DNA of 64,000 nt from DASUCS01 sp041166385. GTDB taxonomy: Bacteria; Actinomycetota; Acidimicrobiia; Acidimicrobiales; JACDCH01. The DNA lies in contig JBEEFW010000077.1 in the NCBI GenBank assembly GCA_041166385.1, forward strand, positions 1 through 64,000. The letters run 5' to 3'. This document shows, one piece after another, positions 8,404 to 15,821 of the stretch (within the stretch, counting starts at the first letter, position 1; each line of letters starts with the position of its first letter). The notes beneath the pieces are model-generated. The model ran no database searches. It saw only the letters and a list, made by a program, of their open reading frames with translations, and had not been told where the DNA came from. Both the position numbers and the translations under genes were made by a program.

Positions 8404-8417
8404 TAGAACGTGTTCTA
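8404..8417. promoter_or_regulatory. KstR-like operator box (perfect palindrome)
   Basis: TAGAACGTGTTCTA matches TnnAACnnGTTnnA and is symmetrical apart from the central two bases. It lies between the divergent amidohydrolase (start 8393) and LLM oxidoreductase (start 8456). It shares 13 of 14 bases with the box at 707-720, indicating that one regulator controls both divergent promoters and so the whole 1-9.5 kb cluster. Confidence 0.7.
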
Positions 8418-8455
8418 GTTTCGTGCCAGCACCCAGGCGGCACTAGACCGGCGAC

Positions 8456-9481
8456 ATGAAATTGGGCCTGATGATCGGGTACTGGAACAACGCCGGTCCG
8501 CCGCCGGACGCTCTCGAGTCGATCAGGGAGGCCGAGAAGCTCGGCTTCGACTCGATGTGGACGGCGGAAGCGTACGGGTCCGATGCGTTCACACCGCTGG
8601 CGTGGTGGGGCGCGGAGACGTCACGCATCAAGCTCGGCACGTCGGTTGTACAGATCTCGGCCCGCACGCCGGCTTCGACGGCGATGAGCGCGATCACGAT
8701 GGACCATCTCTCTGGCGGCCGGTTGATCCTCGGGCTGGGCGCGTCAGGCCCGCAGGTCGTCGAGGGGTGGTACGGCCAGCCGTATCCGAAGCCGTTGGCG
8801 CGCACGCGTGAGTACGTCGAGATCCTGCGCCGCATCTTCCGTCGCGAAGAGATCGATTTCGAAGGCGAGCATTACCAGATGCCGTATCGAGGGGGGAGTG
8901 GTCTCGGGAAGCCGTTGAAGTCGATCGTCAAGCCCCTGCGCGAGGACATCCCGATCGTGCTCGGAGCCGAGGGGCCGAAGAACGTGGCCATGGCCGCCGA
9001 GATCGCCGACGGCTGGTTGCCGATCTTCTTCGGGCCGAAGAGCGACCCGTTCTACCGAGCGGCCCTCGAGGAGGGGTTCGCCCGCCCCAACGCGCGGCGG
9101 TCGTGGGCCGACTTCGAAATTGCGTCGAGCGTGCCGGTGATCATCGGCGACGACGTCGAGGAATGCGCGTCGTTCATGAAGCCGATGATGGCCCTCTACA
9201 TCGGGGGGATGGGTGCGCGCGACGTGAACTTCCACTTCGACGTGTTCGCCCGGCTGGGCCACGAAGAGGCGTGCCACAAGATCCAGGACGCGTACCTCGA
9301 CGGCCGCAAGCCTGACGCCATCGCTGCCGTTCCCACGGAACTCATCCAGGACATCGCACTGGTGGGCCCGAAGGAGAAGGTGCTCGAGGAGCTCGAGCAG
9401 TGGAAGGACACAGTCCTCACCACGATGCTCGTCTCCGGCCCCCCGGGACTACTTGGCGAAATCGCGGAGCTCGTCGGCTGA
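8456..9481 (+). CDS. LLM-class F420-dependent oxidoreductase
   Basis: A 341-residue luciferase-like monooxygenase-fold protein. The start MKLGLMIGYWNNAG, the strand LGTSVVQISARTPA and the segment LSGGRLILGLGASGPQVVEGW are hallmarks of actinobacterial F420-dependent members. It resembles Rv3520c, which lies beside ltp3/ltp4 in M. tuberculosis and is in the KstR regulon. The cofactor is inferred from family. Transcription starts from a region with a KstR-like box 39 bases upstream. Confidence 0.85.
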   Translation: MKLGLMIGYWNNAGPPPDALESIREAEKLGFDSMWTAEAYGSDAFTPLAWWGAETSRIKLGTSVVQISARTPASTAMSAITMDHLSGGRLILGLGASGPQVVEGWYGQPYPKPLARTREYVEILRRIFRREEIDFEGEHYQMPYRGGSGLGKPLKSIVKPLREDIPIVLGAEGPKNVAMAAEIADGWLPIFFGPKSDPFYRAALEEGFARPNARRSWADFEIASSVPVIIGDDVEECASFMKPMMALYIGGMGARDVNFHFDVFARLGHEEACHKIQDAYLDGRKPDAIAAVPTELIQDIALVGPKEKVLEELEQWKDTVLTTMLVSGPPGLLGEIAELVG

Positions 9482-9500
9482 CGAGCCCCGCAATCTCAGA

Positions 9501-9779
9501 TCAGCCCTTGGCTGCAGCCTTCAGCTTGGAGCCCACCGTGACCTTGGCCACGTGCGTGGCGGGGATGTCAACGGGAGCACCGGTCTGCGGGTTGCGGCCG
9601 GTACGGGCATTGCGGTGGGCACGCTCGAACGTGAGGAAGCCCGGAATCGTGAGCTTCTCGTCGCCCTTTGCCACCACTTGCGAAACCTCGTCGAGAAAGG
9701 CGCTGAGCACCTTGTCGACGTCGGTCTGCGACATACCGGTGCTGTCGGCCATGGACTTCACCAGGTCTGCACGCGTCAT
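9501..9779 (-). CDS. hup: HU-family DNA-binding protein
   Basis: A 92-residue nucleoid protein. The N-terminal helices MTRADLVKSMADSTGMSQ and the DNA-arm region GFLTFERAHRNARTGRNP followed by VDIPATHVAKVTVG are diagnostic. It has no lysine/alanine-rich C-terminal tail like mycobacterial HupB beyond a short SKLKAAAKG. A good ribosome-binding site (AAGGGAG) precedes ATG 9779. The inserted Rep element starts about 125 bases upstream of its start. Confidence 0.95.
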   Translation of the reverse strand: MTRADLVKSMADSTGMSQTDVDKVLSAFLDEVSQVVAKGDEKLTIPGFLTFERAHRNARTGRNPQTGAPVDIPATHVAKVTVGSKLKAAAKG

Positions 9780-9893
9780 CGAATTCTCCCTTCGCAGCAG
9801 CTGCTGACGGGGCACACCGTAGAGACCGGATCGCCGTGGATGGTGGATGGTGGCGCGTTCTCCCCTTGGGGGACCTGGGATCCGCCATCTCCA

Positions 9894-9922
9894 ATCGCCG
9901 AGAATCCCCGTTACGTCAAGCT
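9894..9922 (+). repeat. dif-like left attachment site of the Rep element
   Basis: An 18-bp sequence TCCCCGTTACGTCAAGCT at 9905-9922 recurs exactly at 13265-13282. Extended to 28 bp it reads as two 11-bp arms around a hexamer: a possible XerC arm ATCGCCGAGAA (9894-9904), central TCCCCG, and a possible XerD arm TTACGTCAAGC. The XerD arm resembles the TTATGTCAA core of bacterial dif sites. It probably marks the left end of an element integrated by Xer recombination. Confidence 0.6.
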
Positions 9923-10027
9923 GGCGGTTATGTCGTCCCAGGCGGAGACACTGCGAGACACGGCCACAACGACCATGCAGGGCTCGAAGATGAAAGTCCG
10001 CCGTCACTGTCACAGGGTCTGCGTACT

Positions 10028-10498
10028 ATGCGAGCGGCCCCTGAGGGTCCGACCAACAACTTCGAAGACCAAACCTCTCACCACCGCACCGAAGCTTCTG
10101 CAAGACAAACCTTCGGCCCACCTTCCGAACTGGCCTCTGACGGGCCACAACCATCGGGCCCTCTCTCCAAACCTTCCGAGTCACCTTCCACCGCTGACCT
10201 TCCATTCGACTCTTCCGTCGGATCAGCGCCTCCGGGGCTTCCGTCAGCCCGCGTTCGGAAGGTGGTTCCCGTGGCCTCACAAGAGGACCCGGTCAAGGAA
10301 GCGTTGGAACGCTTCTATCGGGATGTAATCGCAGCGCTTGACGTCCATATGCAACGTCGCACAGCGACCGCGCAAGGGTCGCCCACCGTCGTCAAGCGTG
10401 TGGCCCTAGCGCATGGACTGGACGAGGTAGTCGAGCGGCTGCCACTTCCTCGACTGAGTCGAGCTGAGCTCGAGGACCGCGCGTGGGTGCAGCGATGA
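10028..10498 (+). CDS. Hypothetical protein upstream of rep
   Basis: A 156-residue product of unknown function. The first 80 residues are rich in Pro, Ser and Thr and look disordered; the C-terminal 75 (from ASQEDPVKEALERFYRDVIAALDVH) look helical. The stop overlaps the rep start by 4 bases (ATGA), so at least the C-terminal part is probably translated; a shorter form could start at GTG 10271. Its 5' part contains five ACCTTC motifs (near 10109, 10120, 10171, 10183, 10197) that could instead be origin iterons. Confidence 0.5.
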   Translation: MRAAPEGPTNNFEDQTSHHRTEASARQTFGPPSELASDGPQPSGPLSKPSESPSTADLPFDSSVGSAPPGLPSARVRKVVPVASQEDPVKEALERFYRDVIAALDVHMQRRTATAQGSPTVVKRVALAHGLDEVVERLPLPRLSRAELEDRAWVQR

Positions 10499-11418
10499 GC
10501 GCGCCGACGATCTGTGAGCGCCATCGCTTTCGATGGGGCGGTCGCTCCGAGCTACCGCACCCTCGATGCGATCGCCCACATTGGCTTGCATGCGACGACT
10601 GCGGTCACCGACAGCACGCGATGTGCAATGCCGCGAGCCGGGTTAAGTGCCAACCGTGTTCGGTTCGGTACCGAAGGCGCGTACGCCGCGTGTTCTTGTC
10701 TGGATGGACGGATGACCCGACCCAGCGTGTGTACATGCTGACGGTCACGGCGCCAGGAGACGATTGGCATGCGCTCCCGAGTGGCGACGTGTGTCCATGC
10801 ACCCCGCCAGGGGGCGTCCCGCCCGCTTGCTTCAACGCGACGGCTGGCATGGGCTTCTCGAGGCTCATCACGTACATGCGGCGGCGCTACGGCAAGATCC
10901 AGTACTGCAAAGCGGCCGAGGTCCAAGACCGGGGTGCGCTCCACTTCCACGTGCTGATGCGAGTCGAGGACTGGCACTCGATGGAGCGGGACTTCCGCAA
11001 TGGCGATCCATTTTGTTCCCTTCGGATGCTCATCGAACACTGCGGCTTCGGTCACGAGATCGATCTCACTCTCGCCAGCGAGAACCAGGCGAGCTACTGC
11101 GCGAAGTACGTCAGCAAGACAGCGACTGACCGCGAGGCCATGCCGTGGCTTGACCTTTCGACAGGCGAGGTGACGAGGGCGAACCGATACCGACCGTGGT
11201 CATCGTCTCGGCGGTGGGGCTCCACTATGAAGTCGATCAAGCAGGCTCAGGCAGCGTGGGCGATCGCGAAGGCGGCAGCGCCGGCAGCCGCGGACGCGGC
11301 CGAGGCGGGGACGCCGGCCGGCGCCGTAGGCGCCGGCCCTCTTGATCACAACACGGCGAGTTCAACAGGTAGCACCATCGAGACGGGTGTCATCGAGTGG
11401 AAGGCGGCCACTTTGTGA
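10495..11418 (+). CDS. rep: HUH-type rolling-circle replication initiator
   Basis: A 307-residue Rep endonuclease that would nick a plasmid or phage origin and stay linked through tyrosine. The metal-binding HUH motif is HFH at residues 150-152 (in GALHFHVLMR), and the catalytic segment is YCAKYVSK with Tyr201 or Tyr205. Cysteine pairs (CDDC, CNAA, CQPC) near residues 36-59 suggest an N-terminal zinc-binding region, as in actinobacterial plasmid initiators. ATG 10495 is taken over GTG 10483 because of the ATGA coupling to the upstream gene. The C-terminus is Ala/Gly-rich and encoded by a perfect inverted repeat. Confidence 0.82.
   Translation: MSAPTICERHRFRWGGRSELPHPRCDRPHWLACDDCGHRQHAMCNAASRVKCQPCSVRYRRRVRRVFLSGWTDDPTQRVYMLTVTAPGDDWHALPSGDVCPCTPPGGVPPACFNATAGMGFSRLITYMRRRYGKIQYCKAAEVQDRGALHFHVLMRVEDWHSMERDFRNGDPFCSLRMLIEHCGFGHEIDLTLASENQASYCAKYVSKTATDREAMPWLDLSTGEVTRANRYRPWSSSRRWGSTMKSIKQAQAAWAIAKAAAPAAADAAEAGTPAGAVGAGPLDHNTASSTGSTIETGVIEWKAATL
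11316..11338. repeat. Perfect GC-rich inverted repeat in rep
   Basis: Ten-bp arms GGCCGGCGCC and GGCGCCGGCC are separated by GTA within the 3' end of the rep gene. It would form a strong hairpin in DNA or RNA. It may attenuate expression of rep or serve a single-strand origin function; it could also be only a by-product of an Ala/Gly-rich tail. Confidence 0.6.
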
Positions 11419-11690
11419 TCCTCCACACCTCCGATCACACAAGCCCTTCCGAGAGGGCACTCCCCCTTCGCGCCGAAGTGCTCGAACTTCGCGGACTCGT
11501 GTCAGCGCGTCGGGCGATCGAAGAGACGATCAAGCAGAAGGCACAGACCATGCTCGATCAAGGCGCGGATCGGTCTCAGGTCGCGGCTGCTCTCGGGATT
11601 TCACGAGCGCAGCTTTACCGAGTGTTCCGACTGTGTCGGGACGACGAGGGCCGTCAAGGGCGTCCTAGGGGCGGCGTAGCGAACCCTTGA
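11415..11690 (+). CDS. Small HTH protein of the Rep element
   Basis: A 91-residue protein with a Hin/resolvase-like helix-turn-helix at about residues 45-72 (QGADRSQVAAALGISRAQLYRVF). The N-terminal region has no recombinase catalytic domain, so it is more likely a regulator or copy-control protein. The start at GTG 11415 overlaps the rep stop (GTGA), indicating co-translation with rep. Confidence 0.65.
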   Translation: MILHTSDHTSPSERALPLRAEVLELRGLVSARRAIEETIKQKAQTMLDQGADRSQVAAALGISRAQLYRVFRLCRDDEGRQGRPRGGVANP

Positions 11691-11743
11691 CGGCCCGGTC
11701 AATGGTCGCGAGCACAATCTCATGGGCCGCGCTGGGCGCGGCC

Positions 11744-12331
11744 TTATTCGCTGTCGCGCTGCTTGTTGCGCTGCATTGCGAGAAGATCCTCTGGCAGAGC
11801 CTCCTCGTTCAGAGGGAGGGCGGCGACGATCTCGTCCAATTCCCACCCGAGTTTGCTGAACTCAGAGCGGAACAGCTCGTCATATGGTGTCTCGATGGTC
11901 GCCACATGGCGCAGGGTTCTTGCGAGAAGGACATTGGCGACCGCGCCGTAGGCCCACTGAAGGCCCTCGTCAGTTCGCATCGTGTGGATGTGTGCGATGC
12001 GGCGCGAAATGTTGTTTGAGAGGTCGGATGTGCTCACGCCGACGATCTGTACGTGGGGCCGCAACGGCAGACCAGCGGTTGACGGATAGTCACGAGCTAG
12101 AACATCGCCGTCTCTGAGGTCGCCGTCCTTCGGTGGATACAGGAAATAGACGAGGTTCCTCGCGTGAATGAGGAACGACTCCAGAAGTGCGCTTTGCCAG
12201 GGGCGACCAAGCCGAAGCGTTTGCGCGAGCCCTAGAAGCTGGCTCGTTTCGTGCAACATCCAGATGTCGTAGGCAACGTGCTCGACCATCGCGAGCAGTT
12301 GGGGCTCCGAGGGCGAAGCATCGCGACTCAC
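11744..12331 (-). CDS. Hypothetical helical protein (HEPN-like features)
   Basis: A 195-residue protein of unknown function, probably all-alpha. The segment LLESFLIHARNLVYFLYPP near residues 48-66 resembles a common family of small helical proteins often found near mobile elements and related to HEPN folds, but the RxxxxH active motif is not clear, so no function is claimed. GTG start at 12331. It is convergent with the rep operon; base composition is less GC-rich than the chromosome. Confidence 0.6.
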   Translation of the reverse strand: MSRDASPSEPQLLAMVEHVAYDIWMLHETSQLLGLAQTLRLGRPWQSALLESFLIHARNLVYFLYPPKDGDLRDGDVLARDYPSTAGLPLRPHVQIVGVSTSDLSNNISRRIAHIHTMRTDEGLQWAYGAVANVLLARTLRHVATIETPYDELFRSEFSKLGWELDEIVAALPLNEEALPEDLLAMQRNKQRDSE

Positions 12332-12384
12332 TTAGCCCACCGTAGGCAACCCGACACGCGATATCGGCACCTTCCGGACAGGTA

Positions 12385-12654
12385 CTACTGCCGCGGCTTA
12401 GTGACGTACAGGACGCCGTCTCGATGAGCCCGCATCGCAGGACGGAGCCCAAACACGATGAGGATCACGACATCGCCGAGCGCGTATAGCCACGAGCCCT
12501 GCACAGCGGAGACGATCGCCGCAGCCACGAGCAACAGTCCGATAACGAGGTTCGCCACGAAGCCGCCTCGCGTCCGCCAGAACCGATCACCCTGCGAGCG
12601 CGCCGCGACCACCAGGATGACGACCACGATGAGCCACCCCAGCAGCTCGGCCAT
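12385..12654 (-). CDS. Small membrane protein
   Basis: An 89-residue protein with two strong hydrophobic segments, at residues 5-18 (LGWLIVVVILVVAA) and about 34-72, separated by a basic loop QGDRFWRTR, and a basic C-terminus. No family recognised. It is in the same orientation as the next small membrane protein (12747-12968), inside the Rep element. Confidence 0.55.
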   Translation of the reverse strand: MAELLGWLIVVVILVVAARSQGDRFWRTRGGFVANLVIGLLLVAAAIVSAVQGSWLYALGDVVILIVFGLRPAMRAHRDGVLYVTKPRQ

Positions 12655-12746
12655 TTCCGCATTCTTATCGAGCCGTCATGATGAACGCTGAACAGCGAGG
12701 TATCGGCACGTTGCGAGCGCCGTTGGTAATCCGAACGATGCTGCAA

Positions 12747-12968
12747 TCATGCGTTGCCCGTTGTCCGCAGGCGGCGCCATTCGCGGAGAGCGTCGGGAGC
12801 CGCTATCACGAGCAAGACGGTCGAAAGGGCCAACAGAAATACCGTTCCTCGCGACACAAGCTCCCAGATGCCAACGGGCACGAAAATGAGCCCTTTCCAG
12901 AGCTTCCATCCGGCGCGGGAGTGCCAGACGAGCCTCCAACTTCTGGCCATGAGCTCGCGTGCGTGCAC
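12747..12968 (-). CDS. Small membrane protein
   Basis: A 73-residue protein with a hydrophobic segment at about 28-56 (FVPVGIWELVSRGTVFLLAL and following) preceded by an aromatic, basic N-terminus and followed by a charged tail. No family recognised. Being short and located within the element it could be a toxin-like or accessory peptide; the sequence does not decide. Confidence 0.45.
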   Translation of the reverse strand: MHARELMARSWRLVWHSRAGWKLWKGLIFVPVGIWELVSRGTVFLLALSTVLLVIAAPDALREWRRLRTTGNA

Positions 12969-13114
12969 TTCTCACTTCCCGTTACTCGTCCAGTCAGGCG
13001 GCAAGTCTGACCGCCACTGACCCACTCGGAAATGCCGGGTACAGCGCCCCTATGCCGTAACGAAAGCGTCGCGTCACCCGTCACGAAGGCGTCACGCCGT
13101 ACGATCCGGTCTCG

Positions 13115-13327
13115 GTGGCTCGATATCGCAAGCTCGGCGGAGTGCGTACGTGTCCTGTCTGCGGTGCGATCGAGCGTATGGACGCCCGGGCGACGTATTG
13201 CTCCCCCGCGTGCCGTCAGGCTGCCTACCGTCTCAGGGTGAGACTCGATACTGCTGCCCGACCTTCCCCGTTACGTCAAGCTACGGATTGCGCGACCCGA
13301 AGATCGGGCGCATCCTCGAGCCAGTGA
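13115..13327 (+). CDS. Short zinc-ribbon protein at the element's right end
   Basis: A 70-residue reading frame (GTG start) with a CPVC...CSPACRQAAYRLR arrangement near residues 14-41, like the zinc ribbon in the 15818-16171 protein. The last 20 residues are encoded by the right 18-bp repeat and chromosomal sequence beyond it, so the C-terminus was created or altered by integration; the original protein may have ended differently in the circular form. Confidence 0.5.
   Translation: MARYRKLGGVRTCPVCGAIERMDARATYCSPACRQAAYRLRVRLDTAARPSPLRQATDCATRRSGASSSQ
13265..13282 (+). repeat. Right direct repeat of the Rep element
   Basis: Exact copy of the 18-bp TCCCCGTTACGTCAAGCT at 9905-9922. The upstream arm here (CTGCCCGACCT, 13254-13264) matches the left arm poorly, whereas the downstream flanks differ, as expected when one arm belongs to the element and the other to the chromosome. 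Confidence 0.65.
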
Positions 13328-13690
13328 TGACACCGCAACGGCGACTCTTGTTCGTTGGCACCGTCGCATTGGCGTTGGCTGTGGGCGCTGTGAGCGGCGT
13401 GAGCGCAGCGCGTTGGTGGTCGACTGCCGGTGAGCGGGCCACGGCACAGGTCGTGACGATGACCGGCTCGGGGCCTCTTGGCGGGTTCGAGGCGCACAGG
13501 GGCGAACGACGTAGCGAGAAGGTGTTCGCCCTGCTGCCCGCCCGTGACCTGTGCCGACGGCCGAGTGCTGGTGACCCACCACAATCCGGATTTGTGGGCG
13601 TTCATCGACTCGGGCGTGCACTTCACTGCGGGACCGGCGACGGAGGATGACGGATACAAGTACGTCTACAAGTCGTGTACTGGTTCGTGA
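13327..13690 (+). pseudogene. Frameshifted small secreted protein
   Basis: The frame from ATG 13327 starts MTPQRRLLFVGTVALALAVG, a signal peptide or N-terminal anchor, and reads sensibly to about 13550. Coding character then moves to another frame ending at 13690 (ADGRVLVTHHNPDLWAFIDS, ending YKYVYKSCTGS). A single indel near 13545-13560 would join them into a protein of about 120 residues. It lies just outside the right repeat of the Rep element. A sequencing error would give the same picture. Confidence 0.45.
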
Positions 13691-14046
13691 CGGCGAAAGA
13701 TCCCTGACGTCACGACCGAGGCCGGCGTCGCGTAGTCCTCGTAGTTCCACATCCCAGCGACAATCTCCGACCGCGCCCGTAGCTGCGCCACCCGGGTGCG
13801 CATACGGCTCTTCGTCGCAGGAGCGATCCAGCCTGCTTCGTACAGACCACGGCCTCGACGAAGGACCCTCGCTCGCCGCACCTCCCATCGGAGCGCATCG
13901 GAGACGGTCTTGCTCGGTCGCCCGTACAGCTCGAAGCTGGCCGCGTGCACGGCGTCCACCAGCTGCTGCGTCGAGTACGTCCCGACGTGTGACACGTGTA
14001 AGACCGAGGAAGTAACGAAGGCAAAGGCCTCGGAGATGGCGGCCAT
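13666..14046 (-). CDS. Winged-helix-like hypothetical protein
   Basis: A 126-residue protein. The central part (SKTVSDALRWEVRRARVLRRGRGLYEAGWI, read in two pieces as SKTVSDALRWEVRRAR and VLRRGRGLYEAGWI) looks like a small winged-helix domain found in many actinobacterial orphan proteins. Function unknown; no enzymatic motif. The start may be internal (for example at VLHVSHVGTYSTQQ). A 20-bp inverted copy of its 3' region lies upstream of its start. Confidence 0.55.
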   Translation of the reverse strand: MAAISEAFAFVTSSVLHVSHVGTYSTQQLVDAVHAASFELYGRPSKTVSDALRWEVRRARVLRRGRGLYEAGWIAPATKSRMRTRVAQLRARSEIVAGMWNYEDYATPASVVTSGIFRRHEPVHDL

Positions 14047-14118
14047 CGAACCACTCGTCCATGGAGCGAATTCTCTCGCGCGGGTGTGACAGTCAGAGTT
14101 GTCGCTGGGATGTGGAAC
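13744..14118. repeat. 20-bp inverted repeats flanking the winged-helix gene
   Basis: 13744-13763 and 14099-14118 are perfect inverted copies beginning GTTCCACATCCCAGCG. Weaker similarity extends about 40 bases further outward. On each coding strand the repeat encodes VAGMWN, so the upstream copy is probably the remnant of a second, oppositely oriented member of the same gene family, not a transposon end. Confidence 0.6.
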
Positions 14119-14149
14119 CGGGGGTCATACGCGTTGCCGGCGCCCGGGG

Positions 14150-14938
14150 TCAGCGACCGAGCTTGCGCTCGAGCCGGCGTCGTACGCGGCCCACGACGGA
14201 GGTGTCCGTCGCACGTTGCAACGGGATGGCGCCGATGTTCGCGGCGAGGCTCGAGAACGTGCTGGCGTGGTTGCCCAGGATCCACGCGGTGCGACTCAGC
14301 GCGAAGAGATCGATCGCCGCGTCGTGCTGATTGTCCTTCGGCTCACCCAGGATGCTCGGGACGAACTGTTTGCTCGGATTCGTGAGCAACGCATCGCCGT
14401 ACCGCGAGCGGAACCGTTCCTCGGTCGCGGCGTCGTCGGTGGCGAGGAAGAAGGTCGTGCCACGGTTGGCGCGCAAGAGCTCGTCCAGGCGCGCGAAGAA
14501 GGCCCCGTCGGAGGAGATCCGATATTTCCAGCCCAGCCGGGGATTGAGCAGCGCGTCGCCTCGGCGAACGTGCACTCCCACGGTGTACGCGTCGAACGCT
14601 TCGGCGATCTCGGAGACGACACGAGCAATGGATGGCGCGGGCTGCCACGTCGTCAGCTCGGCGCGACAGTCGTCGAGGGGGACATCCGCGGTGCGGTAAC
14701 CCCGGTAGACGAGGGCGAGCCCCTCCGCGCACAATGCGTCGAACTCGGCCTCGTCGATGCGCGCGAACTCGTTCGCCACGAGCTCGTTGAGGTCCTCCGA
14801 GGAGAATCCCTGACTCGGCGTCCAACAGAGTCGGAACTCGCGCCCGGTTTGCCGGGCGAGCACGTTGAACGACGAGATTGCTCGCAGGCGATTGGCCAAA
14901 CCCTGCGTGGGCTGCAACGCAACGATCCCGGACCGCAC
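14150..14938 (-). CDS. Fucosyltransferase-like glycosyltransferase
   Basis: A 262-residue protein with the GDP-fucose-binding signature HVRRGD at about residue 130 and an N-terminal QPTQGLANRLRAI, as in NodZ/FUT8-related and GT11-like fucosyltransferases. A late ILGNHASTFSSLAA segment resembles their acceptor or GDP-binding loop. GTG 14938 is chosen so that the protein begins just before this conserved block; longer starts would run into the divergent lipoprotein gene. Probably modifies a cell-surface glycan; acceptor unknown. Confidence 0.7.
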   Translation of the reverse strand: MRSGIVALQPTQGLANRLRAISSFNVLARQTGREFRLCWTPSQGFSSEDLNELVANEFARIDEAEFDALCAEGLALVYRGYRTADVPLDDCRAELTTWQPAPSIARVVSEIAEAFDAYTVGVHVRRGDALLNPRLGWKYRISSDGAFFARLDELLRANRGTTFFLATDDAATEERFRSRYGDALLTNPSKQFVPSILGEPKDNQHDAAIDLFALSRTAWILGNHASTFSSLAANIGAIPLQRATDTSVVGRVRRRLERKLGR

Positions 14939-14975
14939 GTGTCCACAATGCCTGATCGTGGAAGGATTCGCGGCA

Positions 14976-15821
14976 GTGCGGCCTGCCGGGCGACTCGGGT
15001 TGATGTGCGTGGTTGCTCTCGCAGCGTGCAGCGGATCGGACTCCTCATCACCGACCTCGACAACCACGGCCGTCAGCGCGCCGGATCTACTACCGCCAGG
15101 CACGCCAAGGGCCACGCTGCGCGTGGAGGGCGACGCCGGAGTTGCCGGCGTTGCACTGAACACCGGAGTCAGGTGCAACGTCCCCCGGGCCGAGGGTCAA
15201 GCGATCGTCGTCTTGGGTGAGGCGAGTGTGCCCGGCACGGCGTTCATCATCGAGTTTCGTGCGGGCAAGGTCACCGTGCAGGCGTACGGAGGCTCGGGTT
15301 CGGACTATCACGAGCGTCATTTCGAGGGCACAGGAGTTGTGGGTTTCGACGCCGCCAACGGAGTCGATGTTGAGGCGTCGCTTGCGTCGGTCGCGCTAGC
15401 GCCCGGCAAGACTCCGGGAACCATCGGCACGATCAACTCCATCAAAGGATCGGTCGACTGTGGCAAACAGACGGCGGGGACGGCGACGGTCACGATCACC
15501 GGAGCGACGGCGGAAGGCACCTTCGACAACGCGACGCTCGATCCCGTGCTCGTCGAGTGCTCGAGCGATGGGCAGGGCAACGAGGCGTTCGTGACGGCCG
15601 TTGCCATGCTCGGGTCCGTCAAGGCGGAGATCGGTCTCGGCCTCAGTAGCGGTGGAGCGGTGGACATGACGGTGTCGGGTGGCCACCACTACACGGCGCC
15701 GGGCACTACGGCGATCACGGCCACGGGAGCGCACGTGAATGCCGACGTCGTCGAACAAGAGGTGAGTTCGCCGCACACGCTGCACGTCGAGGGCGACGTG
15801 GCCTGTGGAACCCGCGTCTAA
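14976..15821 (+). CDS. Lipoprotein, LpqH-like
   Basis: A 281-residue exported lipoprotein. The signal sequence ends in the lipobox LAAC (Cys18), followed by a Ser/Thr-rich linker. The rest is beta-rich with repeated Gly/Thr/Val strands and TATVTITG-type motifs similar to the mycobacterial LpqH/lipoprotein-antigen family. GTG 14976 is supported by a GGAAGG ribosome site nine bases upstream. Divergent from the fucosyltransferase-like gene; stop overlaps the convergent zinc-ribbon gene by 4 bases. Confidence 0.7.
   Translation: MRPAGRLGLMCVVALAACSGSDSSSPTSTTTAVSAPDLLPPGTPRATLRVEGDAGVAGVALNTGVRCNVPRAEGQAIVVLGEASVPGTAFIIEFRAGKVTVQAYGGSGSDYHERHFEGTGVVGFDAANGVDVEASLASVALAPGKTPGTIGTINSIKGSVDCGKQTAGTATVTITGATAEGTFDNATLDPVLVECSSDGQGNEAFVTAVAMLGSVKAEIGLGLSSGGAVDMTVSGGHHYTAPGTTAITATGAHVNADVVEQEVSSPHTLHVEGDVACGTRV

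Larger units (their letters stand above)
9905..13282. mobile_element. Small integrated element with rolling-circle Rep
   Basis: About 3.4 kb bounded by exact 18-bp direct repeats. It holds a proline/serine-rich protein, an HUH replication initiator, a small HTH protein, a minus-strand hypothetical protein, two short membrane proteins and a zinc-ribbon protein. No integrase, relaxase, coat protein or Zot-like ATPase is present. The layout fits an integrated plasmid or phage remnant that uses the host XerCD recombinases at a dif-like site. Confidence 0.6.

Noticed and set aside
14099..15220. A plus-strand frame covering the fucosyltransferase-like gene
   Set aside because: The minus strand encodes HVRRGD and GLANRLRAI motifs; the plus frame has none and ends inside the lipoprotein gene in another frame.
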